A DNA stretch of 64,000 nucleotides from Leptolyngbya sp. FACHB-321 (GTDB lineage Bacteria > Cyanobacteriota > Cyanobacteriia > Leptolyngbyales > Leptolyngbyaceae): the NCBI RefSeq assembly GCF_014695975.1, contig NZ_JACJPI010000042.1:62001-126000 (forward strand), given 5' to 3'. Shown in pieces: positions 27,206 to 36,419 of the stretch. The position numbers were made by a program, and so were the translations under genes. Each line of letters opens with the position of its first letter. The first letter of the stretch is position 1. A model generated the notes under the pieces. That model saw only the letters and a program-made list of their open reading frames with translations, was not told the DNA's origin and did not search any database.

Positions 27206-27658
27206 ATGTCTCAAACCGAACTAGCTAACGATGGAGCAACTATAACACCAATCGATTTTCCTCTTTTAGACGGTTTGCGCGTGCTGGTAGTGGATGATGA
27301 CCCTGATACGCGGTCGTTGTTTGCTTTTGTGCTCCAAGAGAAGGGTGCTGTGGTAAGCGCAGAAGCGTCTGCTGAAGCCGCAATGGCGGCGATGGAAGAA
27401 ATACCCTTTGATTTACTGATTAGCGATATTGGGTTGCCAAATATTGATGGCTACAGACTACTTCGTCAGGTGAGAGCGCTACCAGTAGCACCAAACGCGC
27501 AGATTCCAGCAATGGCAATTACAGGTTTTGCAGATGAGCAGACGCAGCTACAAATTTTGGCGGCAGGCTTTCAACGAATGTTAGTGAAACCAACCGATAT
27601 TGATCAATTTGTGGCAATTGTAGCGGAACTAGTTGGACGATCGCAGCAGATAGTCTAA
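27206..27658 (+). CDS. Single-domain response regulator
   Basis: A 150-residue protein: about 20 leading residues, then a receiver domain with Asp30-Asp31-Asp32, phosphoacceptor Asp74 in LLISDIGLPNIDGY and the switch Lys in VKPTDIDQF. The receiver resembles the last domain of the hybrid kinase at 30774 (same LLISDIGMP-DGY pattern), which suggests it derived from such a kinase or works in its relay. No output domain follows. Confidence 0.88.
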   Translation: MSQTELANDGATITPIDFPLLDGLRVLVVDDDPDTRSLFAFVLQEKGAVVSAEASAEAAMAAMEEIPFDLLISDIGLPNIDGYRLLRQVRALPVAPNAQIPAMAITGFADEQTQLQILAAGFQRMLVKPTDIDQFVAIVAELVGRSQQIV

Positions 27659-27981
27659 CACTCTAGCGAAAAAAGGTAACAAATGCAATTTTGGCGCTCA
27701 AACAAAAAAGATAAATATTGCTTTAGCAAACCCTACAAAAAGATAAAACTGACTTTGCTGAACCCAGGTAATTTTTGGCTTCGTTAATCGGTGTTTATGT
27801 ACACTTTCAGCCTTTACATTCTAGGTTTAAATATTGTACGAATGTTAGATGAAACCAACTGTTAAAGCCGCCATTTCAAACAGGTCTTTCTATGCCTTCA
27901 GAGAGTGTAAACAAATATTTCTTAAGGATACTGTTTAGCTATAGGGGCTACCGAATTTTGAATAGTGCGGGCAAATGATGT
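27659..27981. other. AT-rich intergenic region
   Basis: This 323-bp stretch upstream of the PAS-Crp gene is AT-rich. The only open frame is 34 codons (27683-27787), basic, with a weak AAGG before it; I do not consider it established. No clear hairpin or repeat is visible. Confidence 0.5.
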
Positions 27982-29157
27982 ATGAGCAATCTTAATTCTT
28001 TAAGCCGACGTGCAAAGCTAGCTGGTGAGCGATCGCTAGAGCTATATCGCAATGCTAATGATTCGTCCTTGCCCTCTCACGATCTTTTGTCCAGCGCTTT
28101 GATGGAGCTTGGTCTTGTTTCGGAGGCATTGGAGGGCGCGATCGATGAGATCGCTTATAAAACGAAGCAGTTAGCAATCGTTCAAACGGAGATTGAAGCC
28201 GAACGTCAACGTTATTTAGATTTACTAGAGTTTGTGCCAGATGGCTGCTTTGTAACCGATGCCAAGGCTGTCGTTTTAGAAGTAAATCGTGTGGGTGCTG
28301 CCTTGGTGAATGCACAGCCACACGCGTTAGTTGGTAAGTCGCTTACAAGTTTAATTTACCCAGAAGATTTATCGCTGTTTCAAGTCAAGCTTTCGCAAGT
28401 AATGCAGCAGTATCGAGCGAACAATGGAACCGAGTTTTCGGTACGGCTTCGTCGTCAGTCCGACAGCTTTTTTCCTGCGACTCTAACGGTAAATGTACTT
28501 CGCCAACCAAATGGCGAATTAGGGTCTATACAGTGGCTAGTGCGAGATGTGACGGAGCGCAAGCGAGCAGAAGCTGCGTTAGCCCATCCTCACTATGATC
28601 CTGCGCTCGATCGTCCACTGGTGCAATTTGGCAAAGGAGAGGTTATTCCATTGGAGCCTCAGACAATCTGGCTCGTCATCGATGGAGTAGTTAAAATCAC
28701 GACCTTGTCCGATCGAGGAGAAGAGATGCTAGTAGGGCTGTTAGGCGAACCAATGGTGTTTGGTTCAAGCTTGACGGCGTTGCAGACTTATCAGGCAGTG
28801 GCGCTCTCTGATGTCAAACTGGCGGCAATCTCGCTTTCAGAGGTGGCGCAGTCTCCTCCGTTAGCTCAGGCAGTGTTGCGATCGCTCCAACAACGGCTCC
28901 AGCAGACCGAAAGCTTGCTCGCCATTAACGGGCAGATGCGCGTAGAAGAGCGGTTAAACCGCCTCCTGGTTTTGCTAAAGCAAGCGATCGGGCAACCCGT
29001 AGAGCAAGGTACTCGACTGCGTGCGCGCCTGACGCATCAGGATTTTGCCAGCGCTTGCTGTACCACACGCGTAACCGTGACCCGGCTCTTAGGCAAGTTG
29101 CAAGAGCAAGGTAAGGTCGCCCAAGATGCCAAAAACCACATAGTTTTCAAAGATTAA
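27982..29157 (+). CDS. PAS domain-Crp/Fnr fusion regulator
   Basis: The 391-residue protein joins a PAS sensor to a Crp-type transcription factor. Residues 1-75 are helical, probably a coiled coil; about 76-205 form the PAS domain (LLEFVPDGCFVTDAKAVVLE, with the PAC end WLVRDVTERKRAE); about 210-305 are a cNMP-binding-like barrel (VIPLEPQTIWLVIDGVVKIT); the last 80 residues are a winged helix (TRVTVTRLLGKLQEQGKV). PAS domains usually feed kinases or cyclases, so direct coupling to a Crp output makes this a one-component sensor. Ligand unknown. Confidence 0.85.
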   Translation: MSNLNSLSRRAKLAGERSLELYRNANDSSLPSHDLLSSALMELGLVSEALEGAIDEIAYKTKQLAIVQTEIEAERQRYLDLLEFVPDGCFVTDAKAVVLEVNRVGAALVNAQPHALVGKSLTSLIYPEDLSLFQVKLSQVMQQYRANNGTEFSVRLRRQSDSFFPATLTVNVLRQPNGELGSIQWLVRDVTERKRAEAALAHPHYDPALDRPLVQFGKGEVIPLEPQTIWLVIDGVVKITTLSDRGEEMLVGLLGEPMVFGSSLTALQTYQAVALSDVKLAAISLSEVAQSPPLAQAVLRSLQQRLQQTESLLAINGQMRVEERLNRLLVLLKQAIGQPVEQGTRLRARLTHQDFASACCTTRVTVTRLLGKLQEQGKVAQDAKNHIVFKD

Positions 29158-29195
29158 ACCTTAAACCTGTTAGCTCTGCCTGCCTGACGCATCCT

Positions 29196-29321
29196 GAGTT
29201 TCGGCTGCGCTCAACCCACCTACCAACAGGGCTGAGAGCCTTGGAACTTTGGCGTGAGCGCTTAATCGAACGTGCAATTGAAATGGGTCTTATCAATAAT
29301 TGCGCCCAGCTACTCATAAGG
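29196..29321 (+). repeat. Dispersed repeat family A, copy A2
   Basis: It runs from gagtttcggctgcgctcaac to aataattgcgcccagctact, in the same orientation as copy A4 at 60692, with which the last 50 bases agree closely. The remaining gap 29322-29626 contains no gene; it is presumably the leader of the following gene. Confidence 0.7.
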
Positions 29322-29626
29322 CTGACAAGTTATACTAACTCCCCTTTTGCACGCTGCAATTAAGCCTCCTCTGCCTATAGCTTTCTCTTTTATAAGAGGA
29401 TTGAGAAGGATCAAGTACGGGAATCCATAACCAGCATTTTTGGCATTGGTATTAATGTAGACAGATTTTTTAGCTCACGGCGTGACGCGAAACCTGCCTA
29501 AAGAGCAGATGCGATCCCCAACTCGAAACCGCTATAAATACAGCTTGAGACATTCATTTCTGTTAGTCAGTCAGGTCTGACATAGGAATGATCTTATTTA
29601 CAAACGACACGACAGGAGTTTATGAC

Positions 29627-30367
29627 ATGACCGCAGGTAGCCCTGACCTGGGAGAACAAGCCCTCAGCAAAATTGTAGAGGCAGGAATGACAAGCCAACT
29701 GGATGAAGCCGAAAACGTTGATGTGGATATTCGGACGAATCCGGTAAAGCTGGTGCAAGGAGAAGTAGACTCCGTGACGATCGTCGGCAAAGGTCTGGTA
29801 ATGAAACAGGATTTGCGGATGGAAACCCTGGAAATTAACACAGACAAGATTTCAATCAATCCTCTTAGCGCTATTTTTGGCAACATTGAATTCAACCAAT
29901 CGACCAACGCTGAAGCTCACATTGTTTTACTAGACAGCGATTTAAACCGAGCGCTTAGCTCTGATTTTGTTCAAGCCAAATTATGTGGTTTGAAAATGAC
30001 AGTTGAGGGGCAGCTAGTGACGATCGACGTTAAGAAAGCAGAAGTATCGCTACCTGGTAACAATCAACTGGTTGTTAACTCTGATTTTTTGCTTGTAGAG
30101 TCTGGTGAAAGCAAACAGCTTACTGCCACTGCTGTTCCGAAGGTGCAGCAAAATGGACAGTGCATTGCTTTAGACGTTCTGTCTGCTGAGGGGCAGGGTC
30201 TAACAGACGAATTGACCACTGCTATTTTTGACCAGATTGCTAGCCTTCTAGATCTGCGAAACTTTAAGCTTCCAGTTGCTTCCTTTCAAGTTCACACCTT
30301 AGAGGCGCAGCAAGGCAAATTGGTGATTCATGCGACGACGGAGATTGACAAAATACCGTCGGCGTAA
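29627..30367 (+). CDS. DUF2993 (LmeA-like) phospholipid-binding protein
   Basis: A 246-residue protein of the DUF2993/LmeA family, common in cyanobacteria and actinobacteria; a lipid-binding or lipid-transfer role is inferred from mycobacterial LmeA. The N terminus has GEQALSKIVEAGMTSQLDEA and the first beta strands with VDIRTNPVKLVQGEVDSVTI. There is no signal peptide. The ATG at 29627 is preferred to the one at 29588 because AGGAG precedes it by nine bases. Dispersed repeat A2 lies upstream. Confidence 0.82.
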   Translation: MTAGSPDLGEQALSKIVEAGMTSQLDEAENVDVDIRTNPVKLVQGEVDSVTIVGKGLVMKQDLRMETLEINTDKISINPLSAIFGNIEFNQSTNAEAHIVLLDSDLNRALSSDFVQAKLCGLKMTVEGQLVTIDVKKAEVSLPGNNQLVVNSDFLLVESGESKQLTATAVPKVQQNGQCIALDVLSAEGQGLTDELTTAIFDQIASLLDLRNFKLPVASFQVHTLEAQQGKLVIHATTEIDKIPSA

Positions 30368-30505
30368 TGCTCAACGCTGTTAGGAGAGAGCGCTGGTATG
30401 GCAAAGGGATGAAGGATGAAGGACAAATAGAAGTCCTTCTTCAAAGGAGATTTCAGAGTTTATAGCAAACGGATAAAGGATGTAGCTTGCTTCCGCTCTG
30501 TGGTG

Positions 30506-30580
30506 GGATAAATCGAAACCCTTGCTCAAAGGAAGCCTCAAGGTTTATGTCTGTTCTATACGTTCTCTTTAATTGCTATC
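30506..30580 (+). repeat. Dispersed repeat family B, copy B1
   Basis: It contains aatcgaaacccttgctcaaa and aaggtttatgtctgtt followed by cgttctctt. The inverse complement at 55204-55273 is close to identical. A ggatgaaggatgaagga run lies near both copies. The 30368-30505 stretch is AT-rich with no gene. Confidence 0.7.
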
Positions 30581-30664
30581 GGTCTGTCCTGACATTTTCT
30601 TTGACTGCTATACCAGGCAGGCTGTAGAGCATCAGGTGGGGATGTTTCATTAATGTCCCTCCCT

Positions 30665-30770
30665 GCCCTGTATAGGATAGTCTTAAGGCTCTTAGTTCTG
30701 CGTGTCGGCGAGTTGAGCGCAGTCGAAATCTGATCTCTCAGTAATGCTAATTTAGCGCTCCTAACTACGG
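30665..30770 (-). repeat. Dispersed repeat family A, copy A5
   Basis: On the minus strand it matches the left half of copies A4 and A3: ggagcgctaaatta, then the palindromic core and gccgacac. It abuts the stop codon of the hybrid kinase and could serve as its 3-prime end. Confidence 0.65.
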
Positions 30771-30773
30771 AAT

Positions 30774-33700
30774 TTATAGGAGTAGATTTGACCGTTTATA
30801 GTTTGTGGCAGTGCCGTTTAGGTTTGAGGCACACGTTGCGCCAACGATGCTGATTAGGGCATCTGGCTCGACTGGTTTCGAGATATGTTTTTGAAAGCCA
30901 ACTGCGATCGCTCGGCGTTGGTTATACTCTCCGGCATACGCAGTGAGCGCGATCGCCAACATGTTTCCCCCTTGCTCTGGCGGCATAGCGCGGATCTGCT
31001 GCATGAGCGTATAGCCATCCATTTCTGGCATCCCAATATCACTGATCAACAGATCAAAGCGCGTTTGCTTCAAAACGTCTAGTGCTTCAGCAGCAGAGGT
31101 CACTGGGGTGACGATCGCCCCACTCTGCTTCAGCGTAAAAGTAATCAAATTGCGTGAATCATCATCATCATCAACCAACAAAACGTTGACTGCTTGTAAC
31201 GGCTGGGCACTGGCAGCAAGTGTTGGCAAAGCATCTTCTTGTGCCTGTTGTCTTGCGCCACTCTCCTTGAGAAGCGGCAACCTTACTGTAAAAGTGGCAC
31301 CCTGTCCTTCGCCTGGGCTAGCAACTTGAACGGTGCCGCCATGCAGTTCTACTAAATGACGCACGATCGCCAACCCTAAGCCCAGCCCACCAAATTTACG
31401 GGTGGTTCTACCGTCCTCCTGACGGAAGTATTCAAACACATAGGGCAGAAAATCAGGAGCAATACCTTTACCAGTATCAGCCACTTGAACTTGGGCGTAA
31501 GTCGTCTGACGTCCAGAGTTATTTGCTTGAGGCACTGTCACTAAGGATAGCCGCACCTCGATCTGCCCCTCTTCAGGTGTAAATTTAACGGCATTGGAAA
31601 GCAGATTCCAGATGACTTGCTGTAAACGAGCGGCATCGCCTAAGACGTGCGCTGCTGAAGGATCAAGCATGGTTTGAACTTGAATCGACTTGGCTTCTGC
31701 TGCTAATCGCACCGTTTCTAGCGCTGCCTCAATCGAAGACACCAGATCGACAGGAACCATATTCAGGTTCAATTTGCCCTGGAGAATACGAGAGACATCT
31801 AATAAATCTTCAATCAGTTGAGTTTGCAATTTAGCATTGCGCTCGATCGTCTCTAGCGCGCGCTCCGTCTGTGTTGTATCTAAATTGCCAGCGCGAAGCA
31901 TTTTCGACCAGCCTAGAATCGGGTTGAGGGGCGATCGTAGCTCATGCGATAGCACTGCCAAAAACTCATCTTTGATCCGGTTGGCGGCTTCTGCTTCTTC
32001 CCGTGCGAGGCGTTCTCGGTTGAGCAAATGTTCGCGTTCTTGTTCAGCCTGCTTACGACTGGTGATGTCAGTTGTAGAGCCAACGACGCGCTTTACCTGC
32101 CCTTGCTGATTGCGGATGAGGTAGCCTCGATCCCAAACATTGAGCCAGTGCCCATCACGATGACGCACCCGATATTCAAACTCGTAGCGATCGCTATCAC
32201 TCTCAAAAACAGGAGTGATTACAGCATGAATGTGCGCCAGGTCTTCAGGATGGATGCGTTCAGCCCACCACTCTCTTGCAGCCGGGACATCTTCGGGATG
32301 AATACCAATCAGCCGATATAAGCCTTCTGAACGATAGACCTGATGCGTTTCTAAGTCCCAGTCATAGACCACACCATCCACTGCATAGGTCGAGAGTCGA
32401 AAGCGCTCTTCGCTCTGATACAGTGCGGTTTCGACTTGCTTACGATCTTCAATATCAATACAGGAACCAATGTAGCCTAGGAAGTCGCCTTCGGCTGTAA
32501 ACCGGGGTGCGGCTGAATTAACAATGCAGCGATACACCCCATCAAAGCGCTTTAGACGGTACTCTATCTGGAACGGTTGGCGAGCCTCAAAAGAAGTGAC
32601 GTAGACTGCCAAACAATGCTGGAAGTCGTCGGGGTGAACGCCATCTGCCCAGCCATTACCTCTCTCTTGTTCGATCATCCGTCCTGTAAAGTTGAGCCAC
32701 GGCTGGTTGAAATAATAACAAAGGGTATCGGTGCCAGACATCCAGATCAGCACAGGCGCGCTGTCTGCCATCTGCCGGAAACGTGCTTCACTTTCGCGCA
32801 GTTCGGCTTCTGCCTGTTTGCGATCGGTGATATTGCGCCCTTCTGTCAGAATTAGAATGACATCGCCCTCTTCGTTCGTAATTGGGTAGAACGAAAGGTC
32901 AAACGTGCTCAGTTCACCCGATGGATTAATGATGGGTGCTTCGTAACGGATAAACTCACCGCCTGCTGCCTGTATCACGGCTTGTCGCACTCTTTCCGGT
33001 GCCTTTGGCGTGTACCGAAACCATTCTGTTTGCCAAAAGGGTAGCCCAAGCACGTCATCGTGCTGGCTAATGCCAAACTCAAGTGATGCACGATTGGCTT
33101 CGAGTAACGTGCCATCGGGTGAGAGCAGTACCACGTAGGCATCTGTTCCGTCATAAATGGCACGAAGTTGCTGTGCCGATTTACGCAAGTCTGCCTCAGC
33201 CTGCTTGCGAGCGGTGATATCAGTGCCAAGGACAGTCAACCCATCAGATGATGGATAAACCCGGTGGTCATACCAACGATTCCACGCTGCATAAAAATAC
33301 TCAGCGTGGCTCGGCGTTTGCTCATGGAACGCTTGCTGAAATTGCACATAAATGTCAGTATTCACAGTATCTGGGAACAAGTCCCAAAAGCAGTAACCAA
33401 GCACCTGGTCACGCTCCATTGAAACCATCTCGCACAAGCGATTGTTCACGTAGGTAAAACGCCAATCGCGATCGAGGACATAAAAGGCATCATTAATGCT
33501 AGAGAGAATCGTCTCAGCGTGCTGCTTTGCCAGTTCTGCTTCTAACCGAAGTACCTGCTCCTGCTGTGTTGCGGCTCGTCGTAATTGTGCCAGTTTCAAA
33601 CATGACTCTACTCTTGCCAGCAATTCACGAGCAGAAAACGGCTTTGTCAAATAGTCATCAGCACCTGCTGCGAGTCCTTCGATGCGTGACTCTTCTCCAG

Positions 33701-35837
33701 CACGAGCCGACAGCAGAATCAAGGGAATCTCTTTGGTGCGTTCATCAGCACGAAGCGCCCGCAGCAGCCCAAACCCATCGAGCCGGGGCATCATCACATC
33801 GCTCAAGACCAAACCGGGAGGTTGTTGGGCAATGGCTTCCAGAGCTGCTAAACCATCATTAGCGGTTTCAACCTCCCAGTACACACTGAGCAAGCGTTGC
33901 ACATAGCCCCGCATATCAGCGTTGTCATCAACCAGAAGAATGCGAACGGAAGTAGGGAGTGAGGAGTAGGGAGTAGGGGTCGATAGCTCTTCCACGTTCC
34001 CCATTCCCCATTCCCCATTTCCCACTGCTGGTAACCAGCGCGACGCTTCTTCAATGTAAGAATCGGCTCTTAGGGCAGTGGGTGTATAGGTGCGTACCCC
34101 AAGGCGATCGTGCGGGAGATGCGCTGAGCCAAGCGGAAGGTTGATCGTAAATCTTGTGCCACGATCGACCTGGCTGGTAACGCGAATTGTGCCACCATGC
34201 AGCTTAACAAGGTCTTGTACCAGAGCCAGCCCGATGCCAGTCCCTTCATAGGTGCGCGATCGTGTGTCACTGACCCGATGGAACCGTTTAAACAATTGCG
34301 GCAATTCAGCCGCAGGGATACCGACTCCTGTATCTTCAATACTTAACTCAACGGCATCATCAACCTGCTGTAAGCGAACGGTAATGCCGCCTGTAAAGGT
34401 AAACTTAAACGCATTGGAAAGCAGATTGAGTACAATCTTTTCCCACATTTCGCGATCGACATACACAGGTTCCGGCAAGGTCCTACAATCAACCTGTAAG
34501 GTCATGCCTGCTCGTTCAATCAGCGAACGAAAAAGACTGGTAAGTTCGGTCGTAAAACTGGCTAAATCAATTGGCTCATAGATAGCTTGCACTCGATCGG
34601 CTTCAGTCCGAGAGAAATCTAGCAGCGTATTGACCAGTTTTTGCAAGCGCAACCCATTGCGCTGCACCAACTGTAGCTGTTCCCGCTCGTCTGGTTGCAA
34701 CCGTTCGTCAAGCGTCTGCGACAGTTCCTCTAATGGACTCAACATTAACGTGAGCGGTGTGCGAAATTCGTGGCTAACGTTGTTGAAGAATGCCGTTTTA
34801 GCGCGATCGAGTTCTGCCAGTGCTTCGGCTCGCTTGCGTTCTTCTTCGTATGCTTGGGCATTGGCAATACTGGCTGCAATCTGAGCCGTCACCAGATCAA
34901 CGAAGCCGCGATAGCTGCTGTCAAAGAGCCTGAATGGATTTAAGCCAGCGACCAAAACACCTGCTTGCCCTGTCTGACCAGACGAAGCGAGCGGCACTAC
35001 GACTGCCTGATGCGGTGGTTGCGACCAGGCACCTGTAGGCAAACTGCCAAACGTTGCCGCTAAATCAGAGAGCAAACAGGACTGATGCGTCTTGATAACG
35101 TCTGCAAACGACCAAATTGTATTGGCAGTCAGATCCACCACTGCTGGAACAGCAGGATGGGTATGATCGATACCAGAAGTGCCTGCTAAGACCAGTCGCT
35201 GTTGATCTGACTCAAGCAGATACAGCATGGCAAAGGGCAGGTCGTAAGGGTTGGTTCCCAAACAACTGGCACTAAGGGTACAGGCTTGATGAAAGGTACG
35301 AGCATCAGCTGTTTTAGCTGCCAGTTCTTGCAGCAGCGCTAACTGACGTTCACCAATAATGCGCTGTGTATCATCCGTATTAGCGCAAAGAATGCCGCCT
35401 GTACCACCTTGGTCGTCTGGGACAGGGCTATAGGAAAATGTGTAGTAGGTTTCTTCTGGGTAGCTGTTGCGCTCCATAATCAACAGCAGGGCTTCATCAT
35501 ACGTGCCCTCATTTTTGAGCATGGCTGATGCTGCCCGTGGGCTGACTTGATCCCAAATTTCTTGCCACACTACAGAGGCGGGTTGCCCAAGTGCTTGCGG
35601 ATGTTTGCCACCGACGATCGCTTTATACGCATCGTTGTAAAGATTAATCAGCTCATCGCCCCACCAAACAAACATGGGTTGACGTGAGGTCAGCATAATA
35701 CGCACAGAGGTTTTTAAGCTCTGCGACCACTGCTCTACGGCACCAAGTGGAGTTTGCGACCAGTCGTGCGATCGCATCAGCATTGCCATTTCACTACTGC
35801 CTGCAAAAAGCTGTTCAGCCGCTTGCTGCTGGGTCAT
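30774..35837 (-). CDS. Multi-sensor hybrid histidine kinase with two kinase cores
   Basis: A 1687-residue soluble sensor. Order: PAS-like (about 25-150), GAF (about 165-330), HisKA with phosphoacceptor near His356 (NVSHEFRTPL) and HATPase (to about 590), receiver with Asp near 680 (LVLSDVMMPRLDG), four PAS domains (about 770-1260), a second HisKA with His near 1296 (LSHELRSPLNP), HATPase, and a final receiver with Asp near 1599 (LLISDIGMPEMDGY). There are no transmembrane segments, so it senses internal cues. Near residues 600-626 a short tandem repeat is translated in frame (see findings). Single-domain response regulators at 26638 and 27206 are plausible partners. Confidence 0.9.
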   Translation of the reverse strand: MTQQQAAEQLFAGSSEMAMLMRSHDWSQTPLGAVEQWSQSLKTSVRIMLTSRQPMFVWWGDELINLYNDAYKAIVGGKHPQALGQPASVVWQEIWDQVSPRAASAMLKNEGTYDEALLLIMERNSYPEETYYTFSYSPVPDDQGGTGGILCANTDDTQRIIGERQLALLQELAAKTADARTFHQACTLSASCLGTNPYDLPFAMLYLLESDQQRLVLAGTSGIDHTHPAVPAVVDLTANTIWSFADVIKTHQSCLLSDLAATFGSLPTGAWSQPPHQAVVVPLASSGQTGQAGVLVAGLNPFRLFDSSYRGFVDLVTAQIAASIANAQAYEEERKRAEALAELDRAKTAFFNNVSHEFRTPLTLMLSPLEELSQTLDERLQPDEREQLQLVQRNGLRLQKLVNTLLDFSRTEADRVQAIYEPIDLASFTTELTSLFRSLIERAGMTLQVDCRTLPEPVYVDREMWEKIVLNLLSNAFKFTFTGGITVRLQQVDDAVELSIEDTGVGIPAAELPQLFKRFHRVSDTRSRTYEGTGIGLALVQDLVKLHGGTIRVTSQVDRGTRFTINLPLGSAHLPHDRLGVRTYTPTALRADSYIEEASRWLPAVGNGEWGMGNVEELSTPTPYSSLPTSVRILLVDDNADMRGYVQRLLSVYWEVETANDGLAALEAIAQQPPGLVLSDVMMPRLDGFGLLRALRADERTKEIPLILLSARAGEESRIEGLAAGADDYLTKPFSARELLARVESCLKLAQLRRAATQQEQVLRLEAELAKQHAETILSSINDAFYVLDRDWRFTYVNNRLCEMVSMERDQVLGYCFWDLFPDTVNTDIYVQFQQAFHEQTPSHAEYFYAAWNRWYDHRVYPSSDGLTVLGTDITARKQAEADLRKSAQQLRAIYDGTDAYVVLLSPDGTLLEANRASLEFGISQHDDVLGLPFWQTEWFRYTPKAPERVRQAVIQAAGGEFIRYEAPIINPSGELSTFDLSFYPITNEEGDVILILTEGRNITDRKQAEAELRESEARFRQMADSAPVLIWMSGTDTLCYYFNQPWLNFTGRMIEQERGNGWADGVHPDDFQHCLAVYVTSFEARQPFQIEYRLKRFDGVYRCIVNSAAPRFTAEGDFLGYIGSCIDIEDRKQVETALYQSEERFRLSTYAVDGVVYDWDLETHQVYRSEGLYRLIGIHPEDVPAAREWWAERIHPEDLAHIHAVITPVFESDSDRYEFEYRVRHRDGHWLNVWDRGYLIRNQQGQVKRVVGSTTDITSRKQAEQEREHLLNRERLAREEAEAANRIKDEFLAVLSHELRSPLNPILGWSKMLRAGNLDTTQTERALETIERNAKLQTQLIEDLLDVSRILQGKLNLNMVPVDLVSSIEAALETVRLAAEAKSIQVQTMLDPSAAHVLGDAARLQQVIWNLLSNAVKFTPEEGQIEVRLSLVTVPQANNSGRQTTYAQVQVADTGKGIAPDFLPYVFEYFRQEDGRTTRKFGGLGLGLAIVRHLVELHGGTVQVASPGEGQGATFTVRLPLLKESGARQQAQEDALPTLAASAQPLQAVNVLLVDDDDDSRNLITFTLKQSGAIVTPVTSAAEALDVLKQTRFDLLISDIGMPEMDGYTLMQQIRAMPPEQGGNMLAIALTAYAGEYNQRRAIAVGFQKHISKPVEPDALISIVGATCASNLNGTATNYKRSNLLL
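33955..34032. repeat. In-frame short tandem repeat inside the hybrid kinase
   Basis: Plus-strand text ggagtgaggagtagggagta and ccccattccccattccccat is of the intergenic low-complexity kind, yet it lies inside the kinase reading frame, encoding about 26 residues (VGNGEWGMGNVEELSTPTPY) between the first ATPase domain and its receiver. Confidence 0.75.
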
Positions 35838-36253
35838 GCCCTCACACCTCCATTCAGCCCAAACTAGTAAACGACGATCGCAGCTAAGGACTCCTAACTA
35901 AGCAGGGTTAAACACACAAGGAGCTTTCTGGCAAACAAAAGACCCGTAGGGGCAGCTTTGATACCAATGTGATCGGCTATTCGCAAAGCTTCTAGCAAAA
36001 TCTGCCCCCTACAAGCGGTACACTCTTCTCAGAAATCTCCTAAGCTGCTGCCCTTCTACCTAAATATTTTCGCAGAAAGCTACTGCTGATGTCTTGTAGT
36101 ACGTTAGCGAGGGCTAAAACCAGCGCTACAAAAGCACTAACGTATACCTTAAAGCTCTTTAATCCTCCTGAATGCTCCTTAGAAAGAAGCGATCGAAACC
36201 GCTTAAAGTTACTTGTTAAGAGAAAACTGGCAGACAATTTAAGACATGAGTTT
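35838..36253. other. Intergenic region upstream of the hybrid kinase
   Basis: This gap includes an 8-base inverted pair around ggggcagctttgataccaat / aatctgccccctac. A minus-strand frame of 65 codons (36040-36237) with a hydrophobic stretch begins at TTG and is not convincing. No other gene is visible. Confidence 0.4.
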
Positions 36254-36281
36254 AAGCCCTTTTCCTTAGAGAAAAGGGCTT
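36254..36281. terminator. Hairpin AAGCCCTTTTC / GAAAAGGGCTT
   Basis: A perfect 11-bp stem with a 6-base loop. Neither side carries a long T run, so it may be a weak terminator or a structural element in the gap between the alcohol dehydrogenase and kinase genes. Confidence 0.45.
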
Positions 36282-36374
36282 GAGTAAGGATTATTTACCT
36301 TGGCATTTAGCCATGCTAGCCACTGAATCAACCAATCACTAATTGCAGCAATGTCAAAGATATTTGTCTTTAAT

Positions 36375-36410
36375 AGCGTTCTGCAACACAAGTTGATGAT
36401 GCAGAACGCT
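36375..36410 (-). terminator. Terminator after alcohol dehydrogenase
   Basis: A perfect 11-bp stem (36375-36385 with 36400-36410) lies 9 bases past the stop of the minus-strand dehydrogenase. Confidence 0.65.
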
Positions 36411-36419
36411 GTTTTGACC

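Noticed and set aside
27683-27787. 34-codon basic frame upstream of the PAS-Crp gene
   Set aside because: Weak ribosome site, AT-rich lysine-heavy composition and no recognisable family.
36040-36237. 65-codon minus-strand frame with a hydrophobic stretch
   Set aside because: Starts at TTG without a ribosome site and is not similar to the small exported proteins nearby beyond general hydrophobicity.
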